A stretch of DNA of 64,000 nucleotides from JASLEW01 sp035544895. GTDB taxonomy: Bacteria; Acidobacteriota; Thermoanaerobaculia; Multivoradales; UBA5704. Both the position numbers and the translations under genes were made by a program. Below the pieces are notes generated by a model. The model made no database searches and was not told where the DNA came from. It saw only the letters and a program-made list of their open reading frames with translations. The stretch spans positions 124,001-188,000 of the forward strand of contig DASZZM010000039.1 of assembly GCA_035544895.1 (NCBI GenBank), in the 5' to 3' direction. Below, in pieces: positions 10,820-18,990 of the stretch (positions are counted from its first letter, which is position 1; each line of letters opens with the position of its first letter).

Positions 10820-12070
10820 ATGCGAGCCAGCGCACACGAATCCGCGGACCGCGGCGGAAGCGGCCGCCTGGGCGTCCGCGTGCGGCGAGTCGAGGGGGCG
10901 CCGGTGGTGGCCGTGCGGCTGGTGGCCTGCGGCGGGGCAAGGGTCGAAACCCGTCCCGGCCAGGCCCTGGTCACCGGCCGCGCACTCGAGGAGGGCAGCC
11001 TGCGCCGCGACTGGCGGCAGATCGCCGACGAGGCGGAGAGCCGCGGGATGATGCTTGCGAGCTTCGCGACTTTCGAAGGGCATGGAGTCAATGTCGACGC
11101 CCTGGCCGACGATTGGGAGCTGGCCCTCGACTGGGGTGCGGAGCTGCTGCTCTCGCCCGCCTTTCCCGCAGAACGTTGCGCCTGGGTCGCCAAGCAGGCC
11201 GCCGCCGAGCTCGAGAGCCTGGCCGACGAGCCGGAGGTCAAGACCTCGTGGGGATTCCTCGAGCAGCTCTACGCGCCGCACCCGCGGCGGCGGCCGCTGC
11301 AGGGCGACGTCGCGAGCCTAGAGGCCCTCACGCCGGCCGACTGCGCGGAGTTTCACCGCGATGCCATGGGCCAGCGGCTGATCGTCGCGGTCGCCGGAGT
11401 GATCGACGAAGAGGCGGTGCGCCGGCGCCTGCGCGGCCTGTTCGCCGACTTGCCGCCCGGACGCGCGCCGCTGCCCGAGCCGGCCCCTCCCGCGGGCCTC
11501 CCCGGGCGCCGCCGCGAGGTGGCGATCGAGGCCCATGACCAGGCACACCTCTATGTCGGGCACCTCACCGTGCCGCGCCGCCATCCCGATTACACCGCCC
11601 TCGAAGTGCTGGCCGTGGTCCTCGGCTCGGGTGCCGGCCTCACCGGCCGCATTCCGGCCCGCATTCGTGAGCGCGAGGGACTGGCCTACACCGCCCATGC
11701 CCAGACCGTCGCCGGCGCCGGCCTCGATCCCGGCCGGATGTTTGCCTACCTCGGGACCTCTCCCGCCACCGTCGAGCAGGCCGAGCGCGGCGTCGTCGAG
11801 GAGATCAGCCGTCTCGTCGAGGACGGCATCGAGCCGGCCGAGCTCGAAGAGGCCCGCGCCTACCTGCTCGGCCGCGAGCCCTTCCGCCGCGAGACCGCCC
11901 GCCAGTGGGCCGACCTCCTGCTCGAGAGCGAGCAGTACGGCATCCCCCTCGACGACCCCTCCCGCCGCCGCGCCGACCTCCTCGCCCTCGACCGCCCCGC
12001 CGTCGCATCCGCCGCCCGCCGGCACATCAGGCCCGACGCCCTGCGCGTCACCGTCGGCCTGCCCAAGTGA
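10820..12070 (+). CDS. M16 family peptidase-like protein, non-catalytic subunit
   Basis: A 416-residue M16 homologue. The HxxEH site is absent: the equivalent region reads LVTGRALEEGSLRR. The C-terminal half keeps the substrate-contacting RIREREGLAYTAHA signature that completes the active site of a partner. This is the typical division of labour in bacterial heterodimeric M16B peptidases (inactive subunit beside active subunit), with the active one at 8204. A GTG at 10805 is an alternative start, giving five more residues. The gene ends before an intergenic gap with no obvious terminator. Confidence 0.85.
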   Translation: MRASAHESADRGGSGRLGVRVRRVEGAPVVAVRLVACGGARVETRPGQALVTGRALEEGSLRRDWRQIADEAESRGMMLASFATFEGHGVNVDALADDWELALDWGAELLLSPAFPAERCAWVAKQAAAELESLADEPEVKTSWGFLEQLYAPHPRRRPLQGDVASLEALTPADCAEFHRDAMGQRLIVAVAGVIDEEAVRRRLRGLFADLPPGRAPLPEPAPPAGLPGRRREVAIEAHDQAHLYVGHLTVPRRHPDYTALEVLAVVLGSGAGLTGRIPARIREREGLAYTAHAQTVAGAGLDPGRMFAYLGTSPATVEQAERGVVEEISRLVEDGIEPAELEEARAYLLGREPFRRETARQWADLLLESEQYGIPLDDPSRRRADLLALDRPAVASAARRHIRPDALRVTVGLPK

Positions 12071-12210
12071 CCAACTAAGACTTCGGGCGGCCGGCCGCCT
12101 GGCACCCATTTTGCTCTGGAATAGGTTCTTGACGAGAACGGCTGTGGGGAGATTGCGCCCACTCCGTTTGAACTACGACGAGCCTTTTACCCTAGAGAGA
12201 GGAGTAGCCC

Positions 12211-12648
12211 ATGCGGAGAACATCCTTGTCGCTGGTGATCCTGGCCACGTTGCTGGTATTCGCCGTCGCGGCGCTGGCGCAGAGCCCGATGACCAACGCT
12301 CCCGGATCGACCGTGAACAAGAAGCCGTTCGAGGCCACGAGCGACCATCCCAATCCAGGCAGCGTAGCGCCGGGCCGGGTTGCCGAGACCGGGAACACCC
12401 CCGCCACCGCAACGCAGCCGAGCACCACGACGGAAACGCCATCGAGCACGGCTGCCGAGACCCCGCCGAGCAGCACGACCCCGAGCAGCACCTCGAGCGA
12501 TACCACGTCGGGAAGCACCATGACTTCGACGCCGAGGCCCGACGCGCTGCCGAAGACGGCCAGCGGCCTGCCGCTGCTGGGCGCCCTTGGCCTGCTCGCA
12601 CTGTCCGGCGGCCTGCTGGCCCGCTCGATCGATCGCCGCAACGTCTGA
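12211..12648 (+). CDS. secreted Ser/Thr-rich protein with LPKTAS-type C-terminal sorting-like signal
   Basis: A 145-residue protein. An N-terminal signal peptide (RRTSLSLVILATLLVFAVAALAQ) is followed by about 85 residues very rich in Thr, Ser and Pro. The C-terminus is tripartite: LPKTAS, a hydrophobic segment GLPLLGALGLLALSGGLLA, and a basic tail RSIDRR. This resembles an LPXTG or exosortase-type anchor, although the fifth position is Ala-Ser instead of Gly. The protein is probably surface-anchored. AGAGAGGAG lies upstream of ATG 12211. No sortase gene is in the window. A hairpin terminator follows at 12710. Confidence 0.8.
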   Translation: MRRTSLSLVILATLLVFAVAALAQSPMTNAPGSTVNKKPFEATSDHPNPGSVAPGRVAETGNTPATATQPSTTTETPSSTAAETPPSSTTPSSTSSDTTSGSTMTSTPRPDALPKTASGLPLLGALGLLALSGGLLARSIDRRNV

Positions 12649-12709
12649 GACTGTCTCTCGTTTCCTCCCGCTGCCGCGGGCGCAGTCGCTCACGGTCTGC
12701 GGCCTCAGG

Positions 12710-12739
12710 GGCCTCCGCTCGCGGGGGCCTCTTGCTTTT
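12710..12739 (+). terminator. probable Rho-independent terminator after the LPKTAS gene
   Basis: GGCCTCCGC and GCGGGGGCC pair around a very short centre (one G-T pair), followed by TCTTGCTTTT. It lies about 60 bases after the stop at 12648 and before the convergent gene ending at 12811. Confidence 0.5.
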
Positions 12740-12810
12740 GTGCCAGGAGATCTGCCGAGGCGCGCATTTTCTGCATGGCCACATCGTAGGGCAGATGCGT
12801 CCCTCGTGGT

Positions 12811-14043
12811 CTAGGGCACCGGGCGGCTGGCGCGGATCAGGACGTTGGCGTAGGGCGTGCCCTGGCCCATGGGCTCGGCTTCGGTGTCGGCTTTGAGCCC
12901 GAAAGAGCGCAGCAGCTGCAGCCAGGCGTCGGCGCGCCGGTAGCGGAAACGCTGCCGCCACTGCCCGCGCAGCAGCGAGTTGATCCGCTCCGCGACCCGC
13001 ACCGCCTGGAAGCGCCATCCGGCCGCCGCGTCGGCGTCGCGCAGCAAGAGGATGCCGCCGGGCTCGAGCGCCGCGGCGACGCGCGCCAGCAAGCGTTCCT
13101 GCTCGGCGGCGCTGAGGTAGTGGAGCACGTCGAGCAGCAACACGCCCCGCGCCGGCGGCAAAGCGGCCGAGCGAAGGTCGGCGCAGTCGATCGATGCCTC
13201 TCCAGCGAGCGCCCGGCGCGCCACCTCGGCCAGCTTGGGACGGTGCTCGATGCCATGGAGCTCGAGCGGCGGGGGGGGTTCCCAGCTCGCGGGGTAGGCG
13301 CCGCGGCCGAGCTGCTGGCGGGCGGCGGCCAGCAAGGCGAGGAAGATGCCGCGCCCGCAGCCCAGGTCGAGCAGCCGCCCCCGCACCGGCAGCGCCCAGC
13401 GCCGCAGGATCGAGAAGTAGACCGGGTCGTGGCGCAGCTTTCCGCGCACGAACTCCGACTGCATCAGGCCGGCCGCGAGATAGCGATGCGCGGTTTCCTC
13501 GATCAGCGATTCGACCTCGGGAGCACGCCGGCCGCGCTGCAGCAGCAGGTAGGTCAGCAACCCGAAGACGGCGGCGAGAACGATCCCCACTACGGCGCTG
13601 CCGACCAGGAGGTCGGTCAGCCAGTGCCAGCCGAATTCCTTCAGCCAGCGCCAGTGCCAGAAATCCGCCGAGCTCCAGTGCCAGACATCGACGCGACGGC
13701 CCATCCTCCTGTGCTGGAACGACAGCAGCGGGGCCCCGCGCAGCAGGCGCCCGGCCTGAATCTCGGTAAAGACCAGGAACGGCATCACCACCGGGGTGCT
13801 GATGTGGGCGGCGATGTAGGTCTTCAGACGGTTGACCCCACACAGCCGCGCCAGCAGGATGCAGAGCGGCAGATGCAGGCCATAGAAGGGAGTGCAGCCG
13901 ATGAACAGGCCGAGTGCCACGGCGCCCGCCTGGCGTGCCGGCGAGTCGCCCTCGGTGCGCAGGCGGTAGAGCAGCTCGCGCAGGCTTTTCTTGAATCGCT
14001 CCCAGCGCCCCGCCGCCGGGCGCGGCGGCGGCTCAGGCTGCAT
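12811..14043 (-). CDS. DUF2062 membrane protein fused to a SAM-dependent methyltransferase
   Basis: A 410-residue two-part protein. Residues about 15-175 are DUF2062: ARQAGAVALGLFIGCTPFYG, RLKTYIAAHISTPVVMPFLVF, and a further membrane helix LLVGSAVVGIVLAAVFGLLTYLLL. Residues about 200-405 form a class I methyltransferase with LDLGCGRGIFLALLAAA (motif I), an acidic loop, LLLDVLHYLS (motif IV) and GGILLLRDAD. The two families are often neighbours in lipid or glycan loci; here they are one chain. Its start overlaps the end of the deacetylase gene (14033-14043), so the pair is an operon transcribed away from the ACP/KS operon. Confidence 0.87.
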   Translation of the reverse strand: MQPEPPPRPAAGRWERFKKSLRELLYRLRTEGDSPARQAGAVALGLFIGCTPFYGLHLPLCILLARLCGVNRLKTYIAAHISTPVVMPFLVFTEIQAGRLLRGAPLLSFQHRRMGRRVDVWHWSSADFWHWRWLKEFGWHWLTDLLVGSAVVGIVLAAVFGLLTYLLLQRGRRAPEVESLIEETAHRYLAAGLMQSEFVRGKLRHDPVYFSILRRWALPVRGRLLDLGCGRGIFLALLAAARQQLGRGAYPASWEPPPPLELHGIEHRPKLAEVARRALAGEASIDCADLRSAALPPARGVLLLDVLHYLSAAEQERLLARVAAALEPGGILLLRDADAAAGWRFQAVRVAERINSLLRGQWRQRFRYRRADAWLQLLRSFGLKADTEAEPMGQGTPYANVLIRASRPVP

Positions 14044-14863
14044 GCCCGCTCACTTGCCGGACGCCGGCCTCCAAAGGCACCGCCCGGAGACCGCGCGCCG
14101 CCAGCTCGTCGAGCAGCCGCGGCAGCACTTCGAGTACCACGGGCGTGCCCCTGGCGTCACGCGCCGCCGATCCGTCGTGGAGCAGCACGATGTCGCCGGC
14201 GGCAAGGTTGGTGAGCAGGCGGCGGGCGACTTTCTCGGGTTCGCGGCAGATGGTGTCGAAGCCGCGCCGGTTCCACGAGGCCAGGAGCAACCCGGCCTTC
14301 CTGAGCTCGCCCTCGAGCAGGAAGTTGCGCAAGCCGGCCGGCGCGCGGAACAGCCTCGGCCGGCGGCCGGTCGCCAGCTCGATGGCCTCCTGAGCACGCC
14401 GGATCTGCCGCCGCAGGCCGCCCGCCATGTAGCAGGCGAAGGCACCGGGATGCGAGTAGCTGTGGTTTTCGACCAGATGGCCGCGACGCGCAATCTCGGC
14501 CGCGAGCTCGCGCCGCTCGTCCACCCTGCGGCCGATGCAGAAGAAAGTCGCCCGGGCGCGGTGACGGTCGAGCAGCTCGAGCACCGGCGGCGTCACCACG
14601 GAGTCCGGCCCGTCGTCGAAGCTGAGGGCCACTTCGCCGCGCCGTGCCGCCGGGGCCGGCAGGCGGCTCAAGTTGGGGCCGAGCAGACGGGATCTCGGCC
14701 ACAGGCCCGCCCCGACCACGGCGAGGTGATCGGCCAGCAGCACGGCGGCGACGCCGAGCCAGTTGCGCGGCATGGTGAGCAAGGCGAGGGCCGCGCCGGC
14801 ATGCAGGCCGGCCGAGCCGAGCAGGAACGGGGCCGTGCCCCGCCGCCGTGAATTCGGGTCCAT
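14033..14863 (-). CDS. NodB-type polysaccharide deacetylase with N-terminal membrane anchor
   Basis: A 276-residue protein. The first 60 residues are hydrophobic (AALALLTMPRNWLGVAAVLL), a likely membrane anchor. The NodB domain follows: SFDDGPDS (catalytic base and metal Asp), ATFFCIG, VENHSYSHP (metal His pair), RAPAGL (catalytic Arg), and DIVLLHDGS near the end (LLHD acid). Members remove N-acetyl groups from glycans or act on other amides. It overlaps the downstream DUF2062-methyltransferase gene and is divergent from the ACP gene. Confidence 0.88.
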   Translation of the reverse strand: MDPNSRRRGTAPFLLGSAGLHAGAALALLTMPRNWLGVAAVLLADHLAVVGAGLWPRSRLLGPNLSRLPAPAARRGEVALSFDDGPDSVVTPPVLELLDRHRARATFFCIGRRVDERRELAAEIARRGHLVENHSYSHPGAFACYMAGGLRRQIRRAQEAIELATGRRPRLFRAPAGLRNFLLEGELRKAGLLLASWNRRGFDTICREPEKVARRLLTNLAAGDIVLLHDGSAARDARGTPVVLEVLPRLLDELAARGLRAVPLEAGVRQVSGHAA

Positions 14864-15198
14864 TTACTCGCGCGCCCCGCCGGGCGGGACACTATCCACA
14901 CCGAAGAGGGTCCCGTGCCAAGGCGCAGATCCTAACATCGAGGCTCGGCACGGCGATTCCCACCCCATGCCGCGGAGCGGGCCGGCGGCCGCCCCGGTGA
15001 CCGCACCGGTGACCGCACCACCGGGGCATCCGAAGGCATCCGAAGCGCTGGGATTGCCAGGGCTTGCGGCCCACGGTAGCATCAACGGTCAGGACTGGGG
15101 ACACGCGGCGGAGTGACATGCCCGACAAGGCGCTTCTGCTTTCGCCATCCCTGCAGCGGACCGCACGCTCATCGAGGAGCTCTCTAGAGGTTTTGCCT
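14864..15198. other. divergent intergenic region with two short tandem repeats
   Basis: No gene is seen between the deacetylase and ACP starts. Two tandem duplications stand out: CCGGTGACCGCA twice at 14994-15017 and GCATCCGAAG twice at 15026-15045. They could be regulator half-sites or slippage products. A ribosome binding site AGAGG for the ACP gene is at 15186-15190. Confidence 0.5.
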
Positions 15199-15459
15199 AT
15201 GGCGGACACATCCACCATCGCGGACAGGATCAAGCGCCTCATCGTCGAGAACCTGCACCTGGATGGGATGAAGCCGGAGATGATCGACGAAGAGGCGCCG
15301 CTGTTCGGCGACGGGCTCGGCCTCGACTCGGTCGATGCGCTCGAGCTGGTGGTGGCCGTGGAGAAGGAATTCGGCATCAAGATCAAGAGCAGCGAGCTGG
15401 GGCGCGAGGTGTTCTCGACGGTTTCGACCCTGTCGCAGTTCATTGCCGGTCGGACCTGA
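15199..15459 (+). CDS. acyl carrier protein
   Basis: An 86-residue ACP. The phosphopantetheine site is Ser44 in GDGLGLDSVDALEL. Helix I (DRIKRLIVENLHL), the acidic surface (PEMIDEEAPLF) and the C-terminal helix are all present. It differs from FabC-type AcpP (LGADSLD) and matches the GLDSVDALEL form typical of secondary-metabolite ACPs, including aryl polyene loci. It is the first gene of the + strand biosynthetic operon and is separated from the ketosynthase by a 180-bp palindromic insertion. Confidence 0.93.
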   Translation: MADTSTIADRIKRLIVENLHLDGMKPEMIDEEAPLFGDGLGLDSVDALELVVAVEKEFGIKIKSSELGREVFSTVSTLSQFIAGRT

Positions 15460-15480
15460 GCTCCTTGGCGCATGGCCGTT

Positions 15481-15660
15481 AGCCCGCATTTCTCACCGGC
15501 CCTCTGCTGCGGCGCCGGAAATAGGCCCGTCTCCTGCGTTGCGCTCGGTCGGACTCGCTCGACGTACTTCGAGTACGCCTCGGTCGTCCGACCTTCGCGC
15601 GCCTTGGATCCAGGCCCATTTGCGACGCCTCGCGACGAGGACCGGTGAGAAATGCGGGCT
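15481..15660. repeat. 180-bp palindromic MITE-like element
   Basis: The ends are perfect 19-bp inverted repeats (AGCCCGCATTTCTCACCGG at 15481-15499 and its complement at 15642-15660). The inside is an imperfect palindrome centred on GTACTTCGAGTAC at 15564-15576, so the whole unit can fold into one long hairpin. It sits between the ACP and ketosynthase genes. Its right end (GAAATGCGGGCT) contains the ATG taken as the ketosynthase start. No target duplication is obvious. Confidence 0.85.
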
Positions 15661-16917
15661 GGGTTTGCAGCCGGCGCTGACCGGCGCGTCGTGGTGAGCG
15701 GTGTCGGCGCGGTCAGCGGCCTGGGCTGGGGGATCGAGCCGCTCTGGCAGGGGCTTGCCTCGGGACGCAGCGCCATCCGCCCGTTCCAGCGCTTCGACCA
15801 CTCCGCGCACCGCACTCACCTGGCGGCCGAAGTCCCGGCGCCGCCCTTCGAGCTCGAGCGCCGTTTTCCCGGCCGGCAGCAAACCCTCGCCGGCCGCTTC
15901 GCCCTGGCGGCCGTGGACGAGGCGCTGGCGGAAGCCGGGTTGTGCGTGCCGCGCGACGTCGCCGAGGCGGCGGTCTTCTTCAGCAGCAGCACGGGGGGGA
16001 TGTGGGAGAGCGAGGCATTCCTTGCCGATGTGCTGGCGGGCCGCCGTCAGCGGCTGCACGCCATGGCCGCCCAGCAGTTGAACTGTCCCGGAGACGCCAT
16101 CGCCCGCCACCTGGGGGCGAGCGGCGCGGTCCAGACCATCTCGTCGGCCTGCGCCTCGGGCGCCCTGGCCCTGGGGGCGGCGCTCCGGGCGGTGCGCAGC
16201 GGGGCGGCCGAGCTGGCGATCGCCGGCGGCTCCGACTCGCTCTGCCAGCTCACCTACGCCGGCTTCAACGCCTTGCGCGCGGTGGACGAGGCCCCCTGCC
16301 GGCCGTTCCGCGCCGGCCGCGCCGGCATGTCGATCGGCGAGGGCGCCGCGGCGCTGGTGCTCGAGCCCCTGGAGCGGGCGCTTGCCCGCGGCGCGGTGCC
16401 GCTGGCCGAGCTTGCAGGTGCCGGCGCGAGCTGCGATGCTCACCACATGACCGCTCCCGAGCCCAGCGGGGCGGGCGCCGCCACGGCGATCGAGGCGGCG
16501 CTGAGCGATGCGGGCGTGCCGCCGGAGGCGATCGATTTCATCAATTCTCATGGCACCGGGACGCCGCTCAACGATCTGGCCGAATGGCGGGCCCTGGAGC
16601 GCGTCTTCGGCGAGCGGGCGCGGCGTATCCCGCTGACCGCGACCAAGGCCGCGCTGGGACACCTGCTGGGATGCTCGGGGGCGATCGAAGCCCTGGTCAC
16701 GGTCCTCTGCCTGCAGCGCGGCGAGCTGCATCCCGTGCCCGGCCCGGATGATGGCGATGCGGCGGGAGCCGCCCTCGATTCCGAGGTCCCGGTCGCATTG
16801 GTGGTCGGCCGGCCTCTGGCCCTGCCCGAGGCGCGGGCGGCCCTGTCGGCCAGCCTGGCCTTCGGCGGCTCCAATGCGGCGCTGGTCTTCCTGCGCTGGG
16901 AGGCAGCGGGCGCTTGA
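15652..16917 (+). CDS. beta-ketoacyl-ACP synthase, active (KAS II / aryl polyene KS type)
   Basis: A 421-residue thiolase-fold condensing enzyme. The complete triad is visible: Cys167 in SSACASGA, His300 in SHGTGTPLND and His337 in KAALGHLLG. It condenses an acyl chain with malonyl-ACP. The first beta strand (RRVVVSGVGAVSGLG) begins at residue 11. The ATG at 15652 lies inside the palindromic element; a GTG near 15691 would trim the extra N-terminus and is possible. Its TGA overlaps the TTG start of the next gene, a degenerate ketosynthase, so a KS/chain-length-factor pair is likely. Confidence 0.92.
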   Translation: MRAGFAAGADRRVVVSGVGAVSGLGWGIEPLWQGLASGRSAIRPFQRFDHSAHRTHLAAEVPAPPFELERRFPGRQQTLAGRFALAAVDEALAEAGLCVPRDVAEAAVFFSSSTGGMWESEAFLADVLAGRRQRLHAMAAQQLNCPGDAIARHLGASGAVQTISSACASGALALGAALRAVRSGAAELAIAGGSDSLCQLTYAGFNALRAVDEAPCRPFRAGRAGMSIGEGAAALVLEPLERALARGAVPLAELAGAGASCDAHHMTAPEPSGAGAATAIEAALSDAGVPPEAIDFINSHGTGTPLNDLAEWRALERVFGERARRIPLTATKAALGHLLGCSGAIEALVTVLCLQRGELHPVPGPDDGDAAGAALDSEVPVALVVGRPLALPEARAALSASLAFGGSNAALVFLRWEAAGA

Positions 16918-18266
16918 GCCGCGAGGTCCTAGTTACCGGCTTCGGCACGGTAGGCGCCTACGGCTACGCCTGCGAAAGCCTGGCAGCGGCTCTCGAGCTC
17001 GCCGCGCCGGTGGGCGCCCGCGAGGTCGACCGCTCGGCCGGCCGCCACCGCGCGCGCGGCGCGCGCCGTGCGCTGCTCGCTCCGCTGTCCGGGCTGACCG
17101 CCTGGCTGCCTCCCCTCGAAGCGCGGCGCATGAGCCTGCCTTCACGCTTCTCGGTCGCCGCGGCGCGCATGGCCTGGTGCCGGGCCGGGCTGCCGGGCTG
17201 CCGTCCCGCGGCCGGCCGGGAAGGATTGCCGCCTGCGGCGCCGGTGCGAGACGCCAGGGCCGATCCACGCCATCCCGCCGAACAGACTGCGGAAGAGACC
17301 GCGGTCGTGATGGCGACGGCTTTTGGGCCGTGCTCCTTTGCCGAGGCGCTGCTGCGGCAGATCCTGGGTGAAGGACCGGAGTCGGCTTCGCCCTACCTGT
17401 TTACCGAGAGCGTGGCAAATGCCGCCGCGGCGCAGATCGCCATCGCTTGCCGCGCCCGCGGCCCCAGCATCACCATCTGCCAGCGCGAGGCGGGAGCGCT
17501 CCAGGCGGTGGGCTGCGGCGCGGCGGAGGTCGCCTCGGGCCGGGTGGTGCGCGCGCTGGTCGGCACGGTCGACGAGCTGCCGCCCCTGCATCATGCCCTG
17601 CTCGATCGCTTCGGCGCCCTGGCGCGGCCGCGGGCCGAGCCCTCCGGGGCGGCCGGCCCGCCAGGCGGCGAGGAGGCCGCCCGGCCGTTCGATCGCCGCC
17701 GCAACGGCATCCTGGCCGCCGAGGGAGCGACCGTTCTGGTCCTGGAGGAGGCGGAAGCCGCGCGGCGGCGCGGGGCGCGTCCGCTCTGCCGCGTGCTCGC
17801 CTGGGGCAGCGCATTCGATCCCTCCGCGCCGCCCGCCGGCTGGGGAAGAGGGCATGCGGTTCTGAGCCGCGCCCTGCTGGGCATGCTGGCGCGCGCCGGC
17901 CTCCTCGATTGGGAGGGCGCGCCCGCCGCACGGATCGACCGCATCGTCTCCGGGGCGTCCGGCTCGCGGTCCGGGGACCGGCTGGAGGCGCACACCCTGC
18001 GCACCGCCTGGAACGACCGTCCCCTGCCCCCGGTGCTCGCTCCCAAGGGAGCGGTGGGCGAGTACGGCGGCGGCTTCCTGGGAGCGGCGGTGCTCGCCGC
18101 CGCCGGCGCGCCCTTCGGCCCTACCTGCGGCTTCGCCGAGCCCGACCCGGAGCTGGGCGTCGTGCCCCACGACGGCAGCGCGCTGGCTCCCCCCGCCGCC
18201 GTCCTGGTCTCCAGCCTGGCCGCCGGCGGCGCCGCCTCCTGGCTGGTCCTCGGAGCGGCCGGCTGA
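16914..18266 (+). CDS. ketosynthase homologue lacking the nucleophile (chain-length-factor-like)
   Basis: A 450-residue thiolase-fold protein. It begins VLVTGFGTVGAYGYACESL and keeps the fold landmarks (AVVMATAFGPCSFAEALLR, NAAAAQIAIACRARGPS, and GAVGEYGGGFLGAAVLAAAG near the end), but the nucleophile elbow reads ITICQREAGALQAV, placing Glu where the Cys belongs. The histidines are also lost. This is how chain-length factors in KS/CLF dimers look. TTG at 16914 overlaps the upstream KS stop. Residues about 45-125 are an Arg-rich, poorly conserved insertion. Confidence 0.85.
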   Translation: MSREVLVTGFGTVGAYGYACESLAAALELAAPVGAREVDRSAGRHRARGARRALLAPLSGLTAWLPPLEARRMSLPSRFSVAAARMAWCRAGLPGCRPAAGREGLPPAAPVRDARADPRHPAEQTAEETAVVMATAFGPCSFAEALLRQILGEGPESASPYLFTESVANAAAAQIAIACRARGPSITICQREAGALQAVGCGAAEVASGRVVRALVGTVDELPPLHHALLDRFGALARPRAEPSGAAGPPGGEEAARPFDRRRNGILAAEGATVLVLEEAEAARRRGARPLCRVLAWGSAFDPSAPPAGWGRGHAVLSRALLGMLARAGLLDWEGAPAARIDRIVSGASGSRSGDRLEAHTLRTAWNDRPLPPVLAPKGAVGEYGGGFLGAAVLAAAGAPFGPTCGFAEPDPELGVVPHDGSALAPPAAVLVSSLAAGGAASWLVLGAAG

Positions 18267-18279
18267 ACGAGGCCTCGAG

Positions 18280-18990
18280 ATGGGCGCCAGCCAACGCGGG
18301 CCGGGCATCGCCGCCGCCATCCCGGCCTTCCAGGCGGCACCCTCGGTCGGTGCGGTGGTGCGCGGCGCCGTCCGCATCCTTCCCGAAGTGCTGGTGGTCG
18401 ACGACGGCTCGACCGACGGCACGGCCCAGGAGGCCCGCCTGGCAGGGGCGCGCGTGGTGAGCTTCGCGGCCAACCGCGGCAAGGGCGCGGCGCTGGCCGC
18501 GGCATTCGAGGACCTCTTCGGGCGCGGTTTCGCGGCCGTGGTCACGCTCGACGCCGATGGCCAGCATCTGCCCGAGGAGATCCCCAAGCTGCTCGCCACG
18601 GCGGCCGCGGGGGCCGACCTGGTGCTCGGCGTGCGCGACCATCTTTTCGCCGCGATGAGCCGGGTCCGCCGCGCCAGCAACCGGCTCTCCTCGCTGGTCA
18701 TCTCGCTGGCCGCCGGGCAGCGGGTCAGCGACATCCAGACCGGCTTCCGCCTGTACTCGCGCGCCCTGGTCGAGGCCGTCGGCTTCCCGGAGACCCGCTT
18801 CGAGGCCGAGAGCGCCGTGGTCGTGCGGGCGGCGCGCCGTGGCTTCCGCATCGTCTCGGTGCCGGTGCGGCTGGGCTTCGCCGACGGGCGGACGACCAGC
18901 CACTACCGCCCGCTGATCGACAGCCTGCGCATCGCCCGCGCGGTGACGCGCGCGCGGCTGGAGGTGTCGGAATGGGAACGGTCCTCGTAA
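18280..18990 (+). CDS. family 2 glycosyltransferase
   Basis: A 236-residue GT-A enzyme. The nucleotide-sugar site appears as VVDDGSTDGT (residues about 39-48), the metal-binding DXD region as TLDADGQH, and DIQTGFRLYSR follows, as in polyprenyl-phosphate or lipid-linked glycosyltransferases of the DPM1 type. There are no membrane helices. It overlaps the next gene (FabG-like) by 19 bases. In aryl polyene loci a glycosyltransferase/acyltransferase attaches the polyene to a membrane lipid head; the same role is plausible here. Confidence 0.88.
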   Translation: MGASQRGPGIAAAIPAFQAAPSVGAVVRGAVRILPEVLVVDDGSTDGTAQEARLAGARVVSFAANRGKGAALAAAFEDLFGRGFAAVVTLDADGQHLPEEIPKLLATAAAGADLVLGVRDHLFAAMSRVRRASNRLSSLVISLAAGQRVSDIQTGFRLYSRALVEAVGFPETRFEAESAVVVRAARRGFRIVSVPVRLGFADGRTTSHYRPLIDSLRIARAVTRARLEVSEWERSS

